64,000 bases of DNA from Siderastrea siderea (lineage: Eukaryota; Cnidaria; Anthozoa; Scleractinia; Rhizangiidae): assembly GCA_964030785.1 (NCBI GenBank), contig OZ034975.1, positions 35,739,269-35,803,268 of the forward strand, written 5' to 3'. The notes under the pieces were generated by a model. That model made no database searches, was not told the DNA's origin, and saw only the letters and a program-made list of their open reading frames with translations. Positions 14,201 through 24,005 of this stretch are shown in pieces (the first letter of the stretch is position 1; the number at the start of each line of letters is the position of its first letter). Both the position numbers and the translations under genes were made by a program.

Positions 14201-15369
14201 GTTAATTTTAGTTACAAGATTATGCTCCAGTGCTGGCAGCAGAAGCCTAATGACCGACCAACATTTCCCACGTTGAAAGACAAGATCACAGATTTGCTGG
14301 AAAATAGTAACGTATGTTGAAGATATCATGTTTTCTCTATTTCATTGTGGATGAATACCATCGGAGTGACAATATAACCGTGTTCTGAAACCCTTCTCTA
14401 TTAGTCCAATTCATTCAGTTTTTAATCTAGCAATTGTTTTCGATGGCTTTTGTAGTAATTGCTTTAATACCTTTTGTTCTTGCAAAGAAACCACTCTCAG
14501 AGACATGGCCATTTCACTAATCCTCTCTTTGCTCTTTCCACCAGTGTTGATGGATGCTAGCTAAATGGCCAATTCTAACGTAAATTAAAAATAATAGTAA
14601 TAAACAACGTGGAAGGTTCCACACCATAGTCTTCCATGGAAGTGTCTAATAGTATGTGGTACGCGATGAGAGGATCTGAGAGCCAATAAGGGCCACGCAA
14701 CGTAAAGCGGAAGTTACGGTTACTCTGGACCTTCGCGGGTGTTCCCTGGGAAAAAATTCGTACGCGCGCATTGCGCATTGTGCATTGCGTTGAAGATCAC
14801 CACGAGTGACAGATTATATATTACAAATATCCGACACACTTTGGGTTTACAACATGTAAGGAATTTTCAGGCCAAGTTTCACCGAAATGCGCCGAATTTT
14901 CATACCCTATAAATTCATTTATCTGATTTAATGACGCATGGTCATTTTCGCAGTCATTTTTGCATTTTTCTTTTGCGGAATTCATTTTTTTTCTGAAATC
15001 TCCATTTATTAGTCCAACGATATATAGTTTGCAGTGTTTTCCTTTAAAAGGACCCGCAGGCGAGTTTTTTTTTTTCCCGGAGGAAACGGGAGGTCACCGG
15101 CGAAGGTCCGGAGTAACCTTAAGGGCGAAAGTTACTTTGGCTGAGCAGACGAGCGAAAGTCCGGAGTGAGTTGAGGGGCATTTTTCCCAAAGAGGGTTAA
15201 TTAATTTCTTGTTTCACATCATTGTGAAATTTGGCTAATTTCGAAAATGTTTGAATGTAGTAATGTTGTATATTCCTTTTCTTTTTGTTTGTTTTCTTAG
15301 GAGACATATGTTAACCTGCAAGAATATGACACCAGTGATTGCGGATATATTGACGACCTCTTGGAGTAG
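1..15369 (+). CDS. Receptor tyrosine kinase gene A (Ig-SEA-TM-kinase), 5' partial
   Basis: Exons: 1-215, 1123-1241, 1631-1695, 2331-2527, 3817-3936, 4613-4631, 5061-5118 (tentative), 6922-7225, 8789-8899, 9877-10067, 10581-10703, 11231-11301, 11784-11824, 13464-13560, 14212-14311, 15301-15369. Phases agree throughout and give about 632 codons plus the TAG stop. Domains in order: the end of an I-set Ig domain (TLTC, VTW, GSYRC), a SEA domain, a transmembrane helix followed by CRRR, a juxtamembrane segment with YVNT, then a complete kinase. The kinase shows [21 protein letters not shown], a helix-C glutamate in [22 protein letters not shown] and QSDVWSFG. The tail has YVNL. The protein should be a single-pass receptor that phosphorylates tyrosine; the ligand is unknown. 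The kinase is closest in style to FGFR/VEGFR/RET types. The signal peptide and any upstream Ig exons lie before the window. No disabling change was seen. Confidence 0.88.
375..885. mobile_element. MITE-like element in a gene A intron
   Basis: The left end reads TGTTTACACGAGAACGGATCC and the right end, on the other strand, CGGTTTACACGGGATCGGA, forming an imperfect terminal inverted repeat. Inside are GGATCC-rich direct repeats, a run of G at about 584-605 and a run of C near 795-806. No coding capacity. Non-autonomous DNA transposon is the likely class; exact ends and target duplication were not resolved. Confidence 0.5.
1123..2527 (+). CDS. Gene A exons: SEA domain (three exons)
   Basis: Exons 1123-1241, 1631-1695 and 2331-2527 join in phases 1, 0, 2 and 1. 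The translation has the SEA pattern: an N-terminal strand ([15 protein letters not shown]), [22 protein letters not shown], then [13 protein letters not shown] and [13 protein letters not shown]. The G-S-V-V motif is the type of site at which many SEA domains cleave their own chain during folding, so the receptor may be a cleaved but non-covalently held heterodimer; that is inference. The last exon ends in a Pro/Thr/Ser-rich stalk before the membrane. Gene C has the same three-exon split. Confidence 0.82.
3817..3936 (+). CDS. Gene A transmembrane exon
   Basis: A 120-nt phase 1-1 exon (acceptor CTTAAG, donor GTAATA). It encodes an acidic lead (DGEWEEERV), a hydrophobic stretch ([17 protein letters not shown]) and the stop-transfer run CRRR. 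It joins directly in phase to the SEA exon ending at 2527. It is the equivalent of 23131-23247 in gene B and 40578-40700 in gene C. Confidence 0.86.
4034..4205. repeat. Tetranucleotide microsatellite (ATCA/ACCA/AGTC)n
   Basis: Runs of ATCA, then ACCA, then again ATCA, then AGTC units in a gene A intron. Low-complexity open frames over it are artefacts. Confidence 0.9.
4613..5118 (+). CDS. Gene A juxtamembrane micro-exons (19 nt and probably 58 nt)
   Basis: The 19-nt exon 4613-4631 (GPVQGSG) enters in phase 1 and leaves in phase 2, as do 19-nt exons at the same place in genes B and C. A following exon must enter in phase 2 and leave in phase 0. The best candidate is 5061-5118, after a good pyrimidine tract, reading [10 protein letters not shown] and more. 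Its donor (GTTAAA) is weak and its length (58 nt) differs from the 40 nt in B and C, so this second exon is tentative. Confidence 0.55.
6381..6842. mobile_element. Interspersed element with poly-G/poly-C ends
   Basis: A run of 16 G at 6381-6396 and a run of 17 C starting at 6819 bracket the element. Just inside the left end, ATATATAACCCATATAGGTATGTGTCGC matches in outline the inverted right end of the element at 59632-60098 (AAATAGGTATGTGCCGC). Both contain GGTATCAATT or ATTGATACC cores. They look like one non-autonomous family. No coding capacity. Confidence 0.55.
6922..7225 (+). CDS. Gene A exon: juxtamembrane segment and kinase N-lobe
   Basis: A 304-nt exon entering in phase 0 and leaving in phase 1. 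It encodes a juxtamembrane part with YVNT and SIYDAC tyrosines, then [28 protein letters not shown] (shown here only in outline: the glycine loop is GKGAFS) and TVAVKMLK with the ATP-binding lysine. YVNT has the asparagine at +2 favoured by the Grb2 SH2 domain. It is very similar to 42154-42472 of gene C. Confidence 0.9.
7290..7950. repeat. Probable interspersed repeat in a gene A intron
   Basis: GC-rich block with GCCCGCGCGCTAGC near its start and GGCCGAGTTCGGCTC near its end, unlike the surrounding AT-rich intron. The open frames in it show no recognisable domain. Class not determined. Confidence 0.35.
8190..8690 (+). repeat. Interspersed repeat, copy 1 (intron of gene A)
   Basis: Shares an ordered series of similar strings with the reverse strand of 51960-52500: GAGGTCCGCAAC / GGGGTCCGCAAC, TTACGTCATATAACG / TCACGTCATATGACG, AAATAGTGGTCATCTTG / AAATGGCGGCCATCTTG, and CACCAAGTTTGGTG in both. 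The two copies are in opposite orientation in introns of A and C. No coding capacity; class unknown. Confidence 0.6.
8789..15369 (+). CDS. Gene A exons: rest of kinase domain and tail
   Basis: Exons 8789-8899 (helix [12 protein letters not shown]), 9877-10067 (hinge [10 protein letters not shown] and short insert, [12 protein letters not shown]), 10581-10703 ([19 protein letters not shown]), 11231-11301 ([16 protein letters not shown]), 11784-11824 ([13 protein letters not shown]), 13464-13560 ([15 protein letters not shown]), 14212-14311 ([15 protein letters not shown]) and 15301-15369 (tail [12 protein letters not shown], stop). Exon lengths 111, 191, 123, 71, 41, 97 and 100 nt are identical in genes B and C. 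Catalytic residues are present; APE reads AYE. Confidence 0.92.
10935..11215. repeat. (TGAC)n microsatellite next to the kinase activation-loop exon
   Basis: Long run of GACT/CTGA units, then ATTG units, ending about 15 bases before the acceptor of the exon 11231-11301. It occupies most of this intron's 3' part. Confidence 0.9.
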
Positions 15370-15421
15370 AGGAACACATTATTGGCTAAATAACTAAAGC
15401 TGACAGCATCTCAGTTTTGAA

Positions 15422-15427
15422 AATAAA
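15422..15427 (+). terminator. Poly(A) signal of gene A
   Basis: AATAAA lies 53 bases after the TAG stop of gene A. The position and the exact hexamer fit a cleavage/polyadenylation signal. Confidence 0.6.
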
Positions 15428-16024
15428 AATCATCCATCTAACATGAATTTTGGGGATAATTGATTTTCAGCAAAGCGCCGGTGGGTTATCAGTTTACCAC
15501 TTTTGTTTTGGACCACTTAGTTTTTTTTGTAATTTGTCAAGATTCGTTAGGGTGTTTCTTGGTGTTGCAGAAACCATCGGTCGTCAGGTATTAGTTGGTT
15601 GTTTATTATCATTTTTATCTTTTGTTGTACGTCAGTTAGCTATCCCAGCAACCGGATCCCCAAGAAACCGCCAAAATTTCCCGCAAAGCTCGCAACGGGA
15701 CTTTTTGGGGAGGACGGCTTACAAGTATTATTTTGAGTGAAAGGGGGGCCGGGGCTTAACAAAGGATTTAGAAAATAACATAGGGTGCTCGCCCTTACAG
15801 CCTTGCAATTAAAAAAAAAACTTAAGAAGTGATAGAAAGTGCAAGTTCAATATGTTACTGACGCCTATCAGGCCAAGTGAACTTCATTTGACTAGACATT
15901 TTGTATTTGATGATGTATTACAATATACTTTTGCCTTACAACAAAATTAAGACGCAAGCTTCGACACGAAACCTAGTTTGGCGACAAAATTTTCTTCTTT
16001 ATATAATCACTGTTTAGATAGTTG
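15428..16024. other. Tail-to-tail intergenic gap between genes A and B
   Basis: Genes A (+) and B (-) converge here. An open frame at 15450-15740 shows no recognisable domain and no splice context, so it is not called. No other feature was seen. Confidence 0.5.
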
Positions 16025-19000
16025 CTAATCTGTCAGATCTTTGACATTTGTGTAAAGGCTGTTGTCATACTGACTAAGGTTGACGTACGTCTGAAAAGGA
16101 AAAAAAGGTTTATTCTTTAGTTGGGATTATATATTGTAGCTACGGCGTATATCATTTTTCTAATGCGATTTGGGGAAACTTTGAAAATACAAGTGAAATT
16201 TATCCTTAATTCTACGAGGACTCAATGCGATTACTTGTTTATAAGACAAGAAAAAAAACACACACGGACAAAAAAGAAAGGTGTAAATAAAGAAAAATAG
16301 TTAATTCCCACAACCCGTCGTCTTTGGTGTATTTGGTGGATTTCATCATGATTTTATGGTATGACCTAAACGAAATGCTAAGGCGTCTTCTAAGCATCTT
16401 CACTTGTAAAGCTGAAACTGACAAAACATTGAACCGACGGGATAAATTATTTTATATTCTCTCGTCACTATGTGTACCTTGTTGTTTTTCTCCATTTGCT
16501 TCATAGTCTTTCTGAGTTTGTCAAACGTGGGTCGATCAGTTGGCTGCTCTTCCCAACATCTCAGCATAATCTCGTATCTTATTCACAAAAAAATAAATAA
16601 CTAAAGGGTTAGTAACAGCAGCTGTAAATGTGCTCAAACTTTACAATCACATGATCTCTCTTTAAAGGTGGTTTATCAGTGTTTTACTTTCAAACAGATA
16701 TGAGAAGTTTTTTAAGTTTCTAACTCCCTGTGACTACTATGGCGTTGTCTGGAGCTATGTGCGCACTCTACTTGTAGCAACTTCAAGATAGAGCTGAAAG
16801 GACTCTCTTATTGTGAGACATGGCCTAGTGATTTATTGAATGGGCTAGCTAGGCTGAAAAAAGAAATAAACAAAACAAAACAGACTTGTTGCTCTTTCGT
16901 GAACCATTATTCCCTTCCTCCTTCGCCACAGAGGTCCTGCACTCTGGACTAAGATCCCTGCAAAAGCGAGGCTCTCTCGAAGATCATGCTTTCAATGAAT
17001 GTGCCTCCGTATTTCGGTTCATTGGCCATGCAGCTTCGGCGTATACAGGTCTAAGTGGCTCAACTCCTCATAGTCTTCAAAGCCAATTCTTGTTTGTTTT
17101 GTGGGTGTTTATCAGCTCAGATCAAATGTGCCTAACAAAAGTTCCTAAACCACATCGTTATGTACTTACAGTTTGTCATCAACGTGAGTTGGTTTTGGCA
17201 TTCTGTACCCTGCTTGAATTTTGCCGGCAATTTGTCGCGCATTTATATCTGGATACGGAGATCCCCCTAGATAAGAAGTAAAATGTTAAATATTTTCCAA
17301 TATCATTCACACAGTAAATCTGGGATTTTGATTAATAGAGAAAAACACATGTATTAAGTCACTACAAATTACTGCCTACGAATAAAGATCTGCTCGTGTG
17401 CATTACGGCGAGAAGTAGTTTTACTGCAAATAGCGTTTCCTTCATGTGCAGTTTTTGTCCTCTTTGGAATCACAAGTACAAGAAGTGTTCCAAGTTAAGA
17501 GCAGTTAATCAAGGGAAGTAAAAGGCGTTCTTAATTTTAATGTGTTTGGACAATAAATTAACATACAAAAAAAGAAACAACCAAATAAATAAATAGATAA
17601 TTTATATGAATGAATGAAGGAAGGAAGGAAGGAAGGAATGAATGAATGAATGGATGAATGAATGACTGAGTGAGTGACTGACTGACTGACTGACTGACTG
17701 AATGAATGAATGAATGAATGAATGAATGAATGAATGAATGAATGAATGAATGAATGAATGAATGGATGAATGAATGAATGAATCAATCAATCAATGAAGG
17801 AAGGAAAGAAGGAATGAAAACAGCTAAGTAAAATATAAATATTTAACAACTAGAGTACAGCGTTGAATGATTAAATAAATATTAAAGTCAAAAAATTCAA
17901 CTTGCCAATAGTGAGAATTTCGTAAAGCAGGATACCATAACTCCAACTAAAAACGAAAAAATAAACACAAGTATTTAAAAGTCATTTGAAATATTTAAGG
18001 GATGGAAACAGGGAAAGGTTTTTTTTAAATTTGTGAATGGAGGAACATTATGAGAATACTTACACGTCACTTTGTGTTGTATATATTCCAAACAACAAAG
18101 CTTCGTAGGCAGTCCACTTAACAGGCAGACGACCCTTCAAAACAAAAACAAAGAAACAAAAAATCACCAAAAAAAAACACAAATAAAAGAAAGAAAAAGA
18201 TGAAGTCTCACTGCATAAAAAGGGGGATTTCTGAGATTTAAACACGACGACACTTTCGTGTGCAAAATACCACATAGTCACTTTGCAATGCAAGACAATC
18301 TGATTAGATATTAAACATCTACTTCAAAACTTCTCCAGTTTTGTTTTGTTTTGTCTCTTTTATTTATTTTTTTTTCATTAATGTTCATACGCTATATAGT
18401 GTGCACCAAAGACAAAGCTGTCTTGAAATATGAATGAAATTATTTAATTTAATGTTAATACTAACCCTGCTTTGCCTGGTGTAAATATCATCCTGATGCA
18501 CGTTCCTTGCCATCCCAAAATCTGTCACCTTACACTTCTCCCCTTCACCAACAAGGACGTTCCTCGCTGCTAAGTCACGATGGATAATCTATAGAAAGAA
18601 ATCATTACGTTCCCCAAAATTATTTGGCCGAGTATGGTGAGAGGTCCTTTTTTTAAGACCTGCAGATCTCAGTAGCTTTTTCATATTTTGTAAGTCCTTT
18701 GCGAAAGTCGATGATCGGGATATGGTATGACAAAAAAGTCTGATCTAACAAATTTAATATATTTTATGCAAAACAAAAAAAAAACAAAAGCAAAAGAAAA
18801 GAAAAAACTTGTTTTACAGCCCAAAAACGAGCATTTTCTTCAGTAAGAAAAGCTAAGGGCTAAAAAGGCAAATGTTTTCTTTAATCATATTCAGATTGCC
18901 TGGTGTACAGAACTTGTAATATTTTAATGTCTGGATAAATGAGCTTTTTTATTTCAATGGTGATAAAACGCTGTAACGCCGCCTTCGTAGTTGACGTCAT

Positions 19001-19783
19001 ACCTTAAAAATCGCTGCATTGATTAGGTAATTTTATGCAAACCTTTTTCGATGACAAGTAGCACATTCCATCGGCAACCTGCCAAGCGAACTTCATCAAC
19101 TGTTCCGCAGTCAGACTACTCTGCGGTTTGACATCCGGGTCGTTAAAGTATGTGTCGTTCAGTCCTCGGCTCTTCCTCAAGTAGCCCAGTAGATCACCAA
19201 ACGGAACAAACTCAATAAGGACTAACAGGGGGTCTGTGGAAAATAGGCAACGAGAAAAATTGTCTTAACTGAACTGATAGAAATGAAATTTCCGCATATA
19301 GACGAACTACTTGGGATTCACATTCTTTGAATTATTTGACCTTTTTTGCACATCACATTTCATCCTAGGCTTGATTACCAGCCCCTTTTGAAACCCGAGT
19401 GACCGGCGGAAATCGAGCCTAATTTCATCCTTTATGTACTTTTCCCTTGACTAACGAATATGACTTAAAACTTCCAAAAAGAGCCTCGCACAGTATTTAT
19501 CATTATTTGAAGTACTCAGTGAAGTGCCTAAAAAGCCTTTGATTAGCATCATCAGAAGCCCTTACTTTACACTATTGAAACGAACACAATTTTGTTTCAA
19601 ATGTCATGCGTGAGATTAGCAACGACAACACAGTTATAGCATGTATCATTCGTAAAGCAGTATTTTCTTTACCGCTTTCGGTGACGCATCCAACAAGTCT
19701 GATCACGTGAGGATGAGGTTTCAGATTTTTCATCAAGTCAAGTTCAGACAGCAGGTCCTTTCTATCTGAAGGAGGGGCATTTG
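16025..19783 (-). CDS. Gene B exons: kinase domain and tail
   Basis: Exons 19783-19673, 19233-19043, 18588-18466, 18134-18064, 17946-17906, 17266-17170, 16577-16478 and 16090-16025. They show [38 protein letters not shown] (tryptophan codon intact, unlike gene C), [56 protein letters not shown], and a tail [21 protein letters not shown]. The tail is of a different type from A and C, which end GYIDDLLE. Lengths 111/191/123/71/41/97/100 match the other two genes. Confidence 0.9.
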
Positions 19784-22700
19784 CTGTAAGAGTAGTAGGT
19801 AATTAAGGTCAATTCGCAAACGAGCCAAGAAAGCCCACACGGCTGCATAAAGCTTACCCCAGTTTCTGTGGCATGAAGCAACTGCGATGGACTAGCTTCC
19901 AATCCTCTGGATGGGATGCTAGTCCATCGTAAGGTTACCCACCCCCCCCCCCCCCCCCCCGCAGTTCATCGCCCGCGAAAACACCTGGGTGGAGAGATAC
20001 AACTGGGGTAAAGTTTCTTGTTTAAGGAAACAGCACAATGACGAGGACTGTGCCTCAAACCAACGTCCTTTTAAATATGAAGTCCAACAAGTAAGAGTGA
20101 GAGAAGTAAAATTAATGTGATACTAAATATATCATAAAATCAGTTCTAAACACGGGCTGTCGAACTAATATCTTCTGGTTATTAATAGTCTACAAGTGGT
20201 AACAATAATAATTTTTCCCTCTTTTTGCACACACAGTTCACTCCCGATAACTACAAAGGGGAATTAAGGACAGTGGGTCCTACTACAGAGTTATTTTTGC
20301 AAATATCTGACTATGAGAGAAAGGCAGATCTTAGCAAGACGTCCTGGTATCTATACGGAAAAGAAAAATGTAGGTAACCACGCATGTAGGTAAGAACGCA
20401 TGTAAGGCATTTCTTTCATTTTCTTTTAAGGTATTTTCTTTCCAAATTTAAGCTCTATTAACTATGCCCCGTTACCCCCAATTTTCTTTTTGGATTCTGA
20501 TACCCCTTGCTTAAATCTGCTTTTCCCACATAGTCAGAAACCGCGCAAAAACACCTTTGTATTAGTAGGCAAATTCCTTAATAAGAAACCCGAATATCCC
20601 GGACCAGACCCAAGATGCGCAGAACGTATGTGCAGTAACAAAAGGAGGCACCGTCCTTAAAAAAGAAGGGTAGAGCTAGTTACTAAGGGGTTCTAGTTAC
20701 CGAGAGGCAATCTCCAATGTCTAGTTATTATACGCGACCGACAAGGAAGGGAGGAGATAATGTGTAAGTTCCGTTGACGTGTTACGTTTAATATATAACA
20801 AAGAAGTTAATTAGCGTACGTTGTTTAGTTTTTCTTTGTTTCGTTTGTTTCTTTGTTTTCTTAAGGTATGCGAACAAAATATTGTTAGGAAGTTGAAAAT
20901 TGGATATCTACTTTGTGGTGTCGTTATATAAATTTTGCTAATCTCGGTTGGTGACGCTTAATTTAAAATCGTGCTATGACCTAATTGATAAGTTTAAAAA
21001 GGTCATCTCACACGAAGGATTTTTGTTGCCGTCCAGTGTCATTTCCTTCTTGTCTGTGAGTCTTAGAGTTGGCGATAATTTTAGCTATGTTCACGTTTGG
21101 GAAATTTCCCTGACCTTGGCCAAAGACCACCATGAATGGTTAACGTTGGGTCGAATTCTGAGTCTAGCTGATTTATTTCCCACTTCTAGGTTATGGCTAG
21201 TACTTTATCCTAAAATTATCCAGTGTTTCCAATCATGTCTAGATGTCGTTGGTTTCCGTTTGTCCCTTGGTATATTTTGGTGTTCTTATCAAGTACTCAT
21301 TGAAATGGCCAAGTTCTTGAGGTTAAGAACCCAAACATGTCTACAGTGACAGTTTATAACTGGTTGCATTAGCGGTTGTAACCCCAGCTGAGTTGCGTTG
21401 AGTTGAATCTTATTAAGTAGAAGTAGAAGATGTAGCTGTCAGAAGTAACTGTCAGTTGAAGTTGACACTGGTCAATCAACAACAGGAGCATAGTAGCTGA
21501 GAGACTTGTAGGCTAAAGATGTGAACTACAGTGGAATTAAGTTGAAAGAGCTAAATCCCAGAGTCTTGGTACCTCTCTCCATAGCAAGCGAGTGCAGTTC
21601 AACATATAACAAAAATCCTTCGTGTGAGGTGACCTTTTTAGACTTATCAATTAGGTCATAGCACGATTTTAAATTAAGCGTCACCAACCGAGATTAGGAA
21701 AATTTATATAACGACACTACAAAGTAGATATCCAATTTTCAACTTCCTAACAATATTTTCTACCTTTCAGCATTTTCGCCGCTACAGTAATGCATTTCTG
21801 GTTATCACGTGTGTTCCACAATGTCGCTTTGGCAACTTCAGAAAAGGCTCCTTTTCCGATGATCTTAATGACTTCGACTTGTTCTCGTCTGATTTCCCAG
21901 CTTCGTTTTGATGGAGGAAGTGGCATATAATCTCCACCGTCTGGAATTTCGTAAGTCAAGGCATTACTCTTGTGAGCATCCGATGAGGGCTGTGGGTTTA
22001 CTTGTGTTTTGACAGCATTTTGGTCTTGCTCGATTCCCAAGCTTGCTTTTGTGAGACAAAGTGGCATGTTAGCTCCACCATACGGAGTTTCATAAGTCAA
22101 GACATGCTCCTTCTGAGTCACACTTCGTGATTGACTGTTATCCTCCATCTTGGTTGTATTTTGTTTCTCAGTGCCAGTTTCCGAGCTTTTTGTTAAGGGT
22201 CGAAGTGGAATGCCCTCTCTGCCTTCTGGCTTTTCATATGTGTCAGTGTCCTCCCTGTAAACTTCACTTGTGGCTTCTGCTTTAGCTTCCATCTCGATGC
22301 CAATATGAGCCTTTTGAAAATAGCAAAGAACAGAGGAAATTGCGAAACTATCGTTCAAAATGTTCACAAATAACGATTTTTTTCCTGTTTGGTGTCAGTG
22401 AACAGGCGGTCTGCCAACGTTTTGTTTTACCCTCTATGATTGGCGACCTTCAAGTTAATTTTTGCTGTATGAGAAATCACTTACATAGTCTTCAAATGCC
22501 CCGCATTTGGGGCAAATCCCGCTTCTGAAATAAAAGAAATACACGATTAGAAATGAACGCTTTAAAGGGGCTTTCAAAACCAAGGCACATGACTTTTTGG
22601 GAGGGGGACAGTCTGTCAATTGCTGAGGTCTTGTAGGAACTTATCTAGCATTTATTATTTATCTCGTATTTTTTGCATGTTAAGATGCAAATATTTTTAC

Positions 22701-23247
22701 AGACTGTGCATTGCATGAACACCTAACCACTACAGTTGCACTTACCTACTTGATTTCAAGATCTCTGAAAGAAAGATATTTTAAAATGAGTACTGAAGTT
22801 TTACAATTAGTTACAGAATGAATAAAGTATAAATAATTTTAAAATAAATAATTTTAGTAGAATTAAGGGAAGAACACAATTGACGAAGAATAGCATCCCC
22901 CTTCCAACACCATTTCCTTCAACACTTCACAAACATCACGCTCGATTCACTGTAGCATGTGACTTAGGCCAGAATCTCCAGATCCTTACCTAGGACGATG
23001 CACCTATGAATGGACAATCGCCGAAAGGATTTTTTATTTTCAATTCAAAATGTTGAAAGGGTTGCAAGTGATTCATTCCATTGCCTTGGAGCTGGAATTT
23101 AATTAGTCTGCTTGATTATATAAAACTTACCAAAACGACGGCGCATTCTGCAGAGCACGACGATCAATATAATAACAATCGCCAACAAAAGAGTGATGAC
23201 CCCGATAAAAACATTTTGAAGAATTGTTTGTTGAGCAAACCAAGAAC
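16025..23247 (-). CDS. Receptor tyrosine kinase gene B (TM-kinase), ectodomain not found
   Basis: Exons in order of transcription: 23247-23131 (TM), 22764-22746 (19 nt), 22524-22485 (40 nt), 22310-21764, 19783-19673, 19233-19043, 18588-18466, 18134-18064, 17946-17906, 17266-17170, 16577-16478, 16090-16025. Phases agree and give about 507 codons before the TAG stop. The kinase has [51 protein letters not shown] and QSDVWSYG. Two oddities stand out: VAVK reads VAAK (lysine kept), and APE reads AYE. The TM exon must be preceded by a phase-1 exon, but I found no Ig, SEA or signal exon on this strand up to about 26.4 kb. Either it is lost, too diverged to see, or far away. No stop or frameshift was seen in the exons found. 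Confidence 0.87.
17606..17815. repeat. (GAAT)n microsatellite in gene B
   Basis: Runs of GAAG, GAAT, GACT and again GAAT units between kinase exons of gene B. Ser/Ile/His-rich open frames across it are artefacts. Confidence 0.9.
17904..17905 (-). other. GC-AG intron donor in gene B
   Basis: The exon 17946-17906 ([13 protein letters not shown]) is followed on the minus strand by GCAAGT rather than GTAAGT. The phase and the exon length (41 nt, as in A and C) fix the border. GC-AG introns are a known minor class, so this need not be damaging. Confidence 0.75.
19862..19985. repeat. Interspersed repeat fragment with poly-C run
   Basis: Contains GATGGACTAGCTTCC and GATGCTAGTCCATCG, which form an inverted pair, followed by a run of about 19 C. 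The motif GGATGCTAGTCCATCG is reminiscent of repeats common in marine invertebrate genomes. Class not determined. Confidence 0.4.
20876..21760. mobile_element. Inverted-repeat element beside a gene B splice donor
   Basis: The arms 20876-21027 and 21608-21760 are near-perfect reverse complements over about 152 bases with roughly four mismatches. Arms begin AAAATATTGTTAGG. The core of about 580 bases has an open frame (20948-21349) without a recognisable domain. The right arm ends 3 bases from the donor of exon 22310-21764. It is either a young non-autonomous DNA transposon or an inverted duplication of intron sequence. No clear target-site duplication was seen. Confidence 0.7.
21764..22310 (-). 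CDS. Gene B exon: tyrosine-repeat juxtamembrane segment and N-lobe
   Basis: A 547-nt exon entering in phase 0 and leaving in phase 1, much longer than the 304 and 319 nt of A and C. The extra length is a three-fold repeat of TYE-x-P-x-G...(M/I)[28 protein letters not shown] and [13 protein letters not shown]. The kinase N-lobe follows, with [10 protein letters not shown] and TVAAKMLK. The repeated tyrosines are possible SH2 docking sites; that is inference. The donor lies 3-4 bases from the end of an inverted-repeat element (20876-21760). Confidence 0.88.
22485..22764 (-). CDS. Gene B juxtamembrane micro-exons (19 nt and 40 nt)
   Basis: Minus-strand exons 22764-22746 (19 nt) and 22524-22485 (40 nt) have clean AG and GTAAG borders. 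Their lengths and phases (1 to 2, then 2 to 0) equal those of gene C. The joined reading includes [13 protein letters not shown], with a CxxC pair not present in A or C. Confidence 0.8.
23131..23247 (-). CDS. Gene B transmembrane exon
   Basis: A 117-nt phase 1-1 exon with acceptor TTCCAG and donor GTAAGT on the minus strand. It encodes a hydrophobic helix ([20 protein letters not shown]) followed by CRMRRR, the usual stop-transfer charge pattern. Confidence 0.86.
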
Positions 23248-23830
23248 CTGGAATGCAAAAAACAAACAAACAAAAAAGAAAACAAAACAAAAATTAAACA
23301 AAGAAAAAACAAACAAGCCATAACATTCTACTAATTAAAAATGTTGGGCATTGGAGACAAATGAGGTGAAGGGGTGAAGGAAAGTAAGGTCTTCCAACAT
23401 CACACCCAGGCCAAACCGAGACGCTAGTTAACCAAGCATGGTAATGCCAACATTCGTGCACAGATTCGTGGTGAGTGGGCAGCTATATAGAACCCTAAGT
23501 AGATGAAATTTAGACTCTAACTGCAGTGCAGCCTTGCTTGCTCCCAAGGTAACCAACTTGCGTGCAAAATTGAGCTCAAATCATGGCAAGTACACATATC
23601 ACGCAAGTACCAAAGTTGAGTGACTTGGGACTATGTTTGCCCAGGCTTTTAATGAATGTTATGATAAAGTTTCGATATAACGCGCGCTCTGATTGGTTGA
23701 AACAGCGTGCGTTATCGGAGTACAGATGCACGGAGTGACCCGTGACTCCATTCTGCGCGCGCTGGCAAGCTGAAAACCTTTCTTGTGCACGCTTGCAAGC
23801 TATGAATAAAACTGTATTATAAAACAAAAA

Positions 23831-24005
23831 AAAAAGCCAAAACCGTGCTTTGTTCTGTGATAAAGTACGCAAGGAAGTGCCTAGAGCGCTCAAGAAGTAG
23901 GCAAAAGCACTCGCCTCCGGCTCGTGTTCGCCCTACACTTCTTTTGTGCTCTCCTCACTTCTTTGAGTGCTTTATCACAGAACAAAGCGCGGTTTTGACT
24001 TTTTT
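23831..24005. mobile_element. Foldback MITE-like element
   Basis: Left AAAACCGTGCTTTGTTCTGTG...ATAAAGTACGC pairs with right GAGTGCTTTATCACAG...AACAAAGCGCGGTTTTGAC. It lies between the gene B TM exon and the orphan RTK exon. No coding capacity. Confidence 0.6.

Noticed and set aside
16886..17281. 131-residue open frame on the + strand
   Set aside because: It is antisense to a gene B kinase exon (17266-17170) and has no domain of its own.
17505..17790. Ser/Ile/His-rich open frames on the minus strand
   Set aside because: Translation of the (GAAT)n microsatellite.
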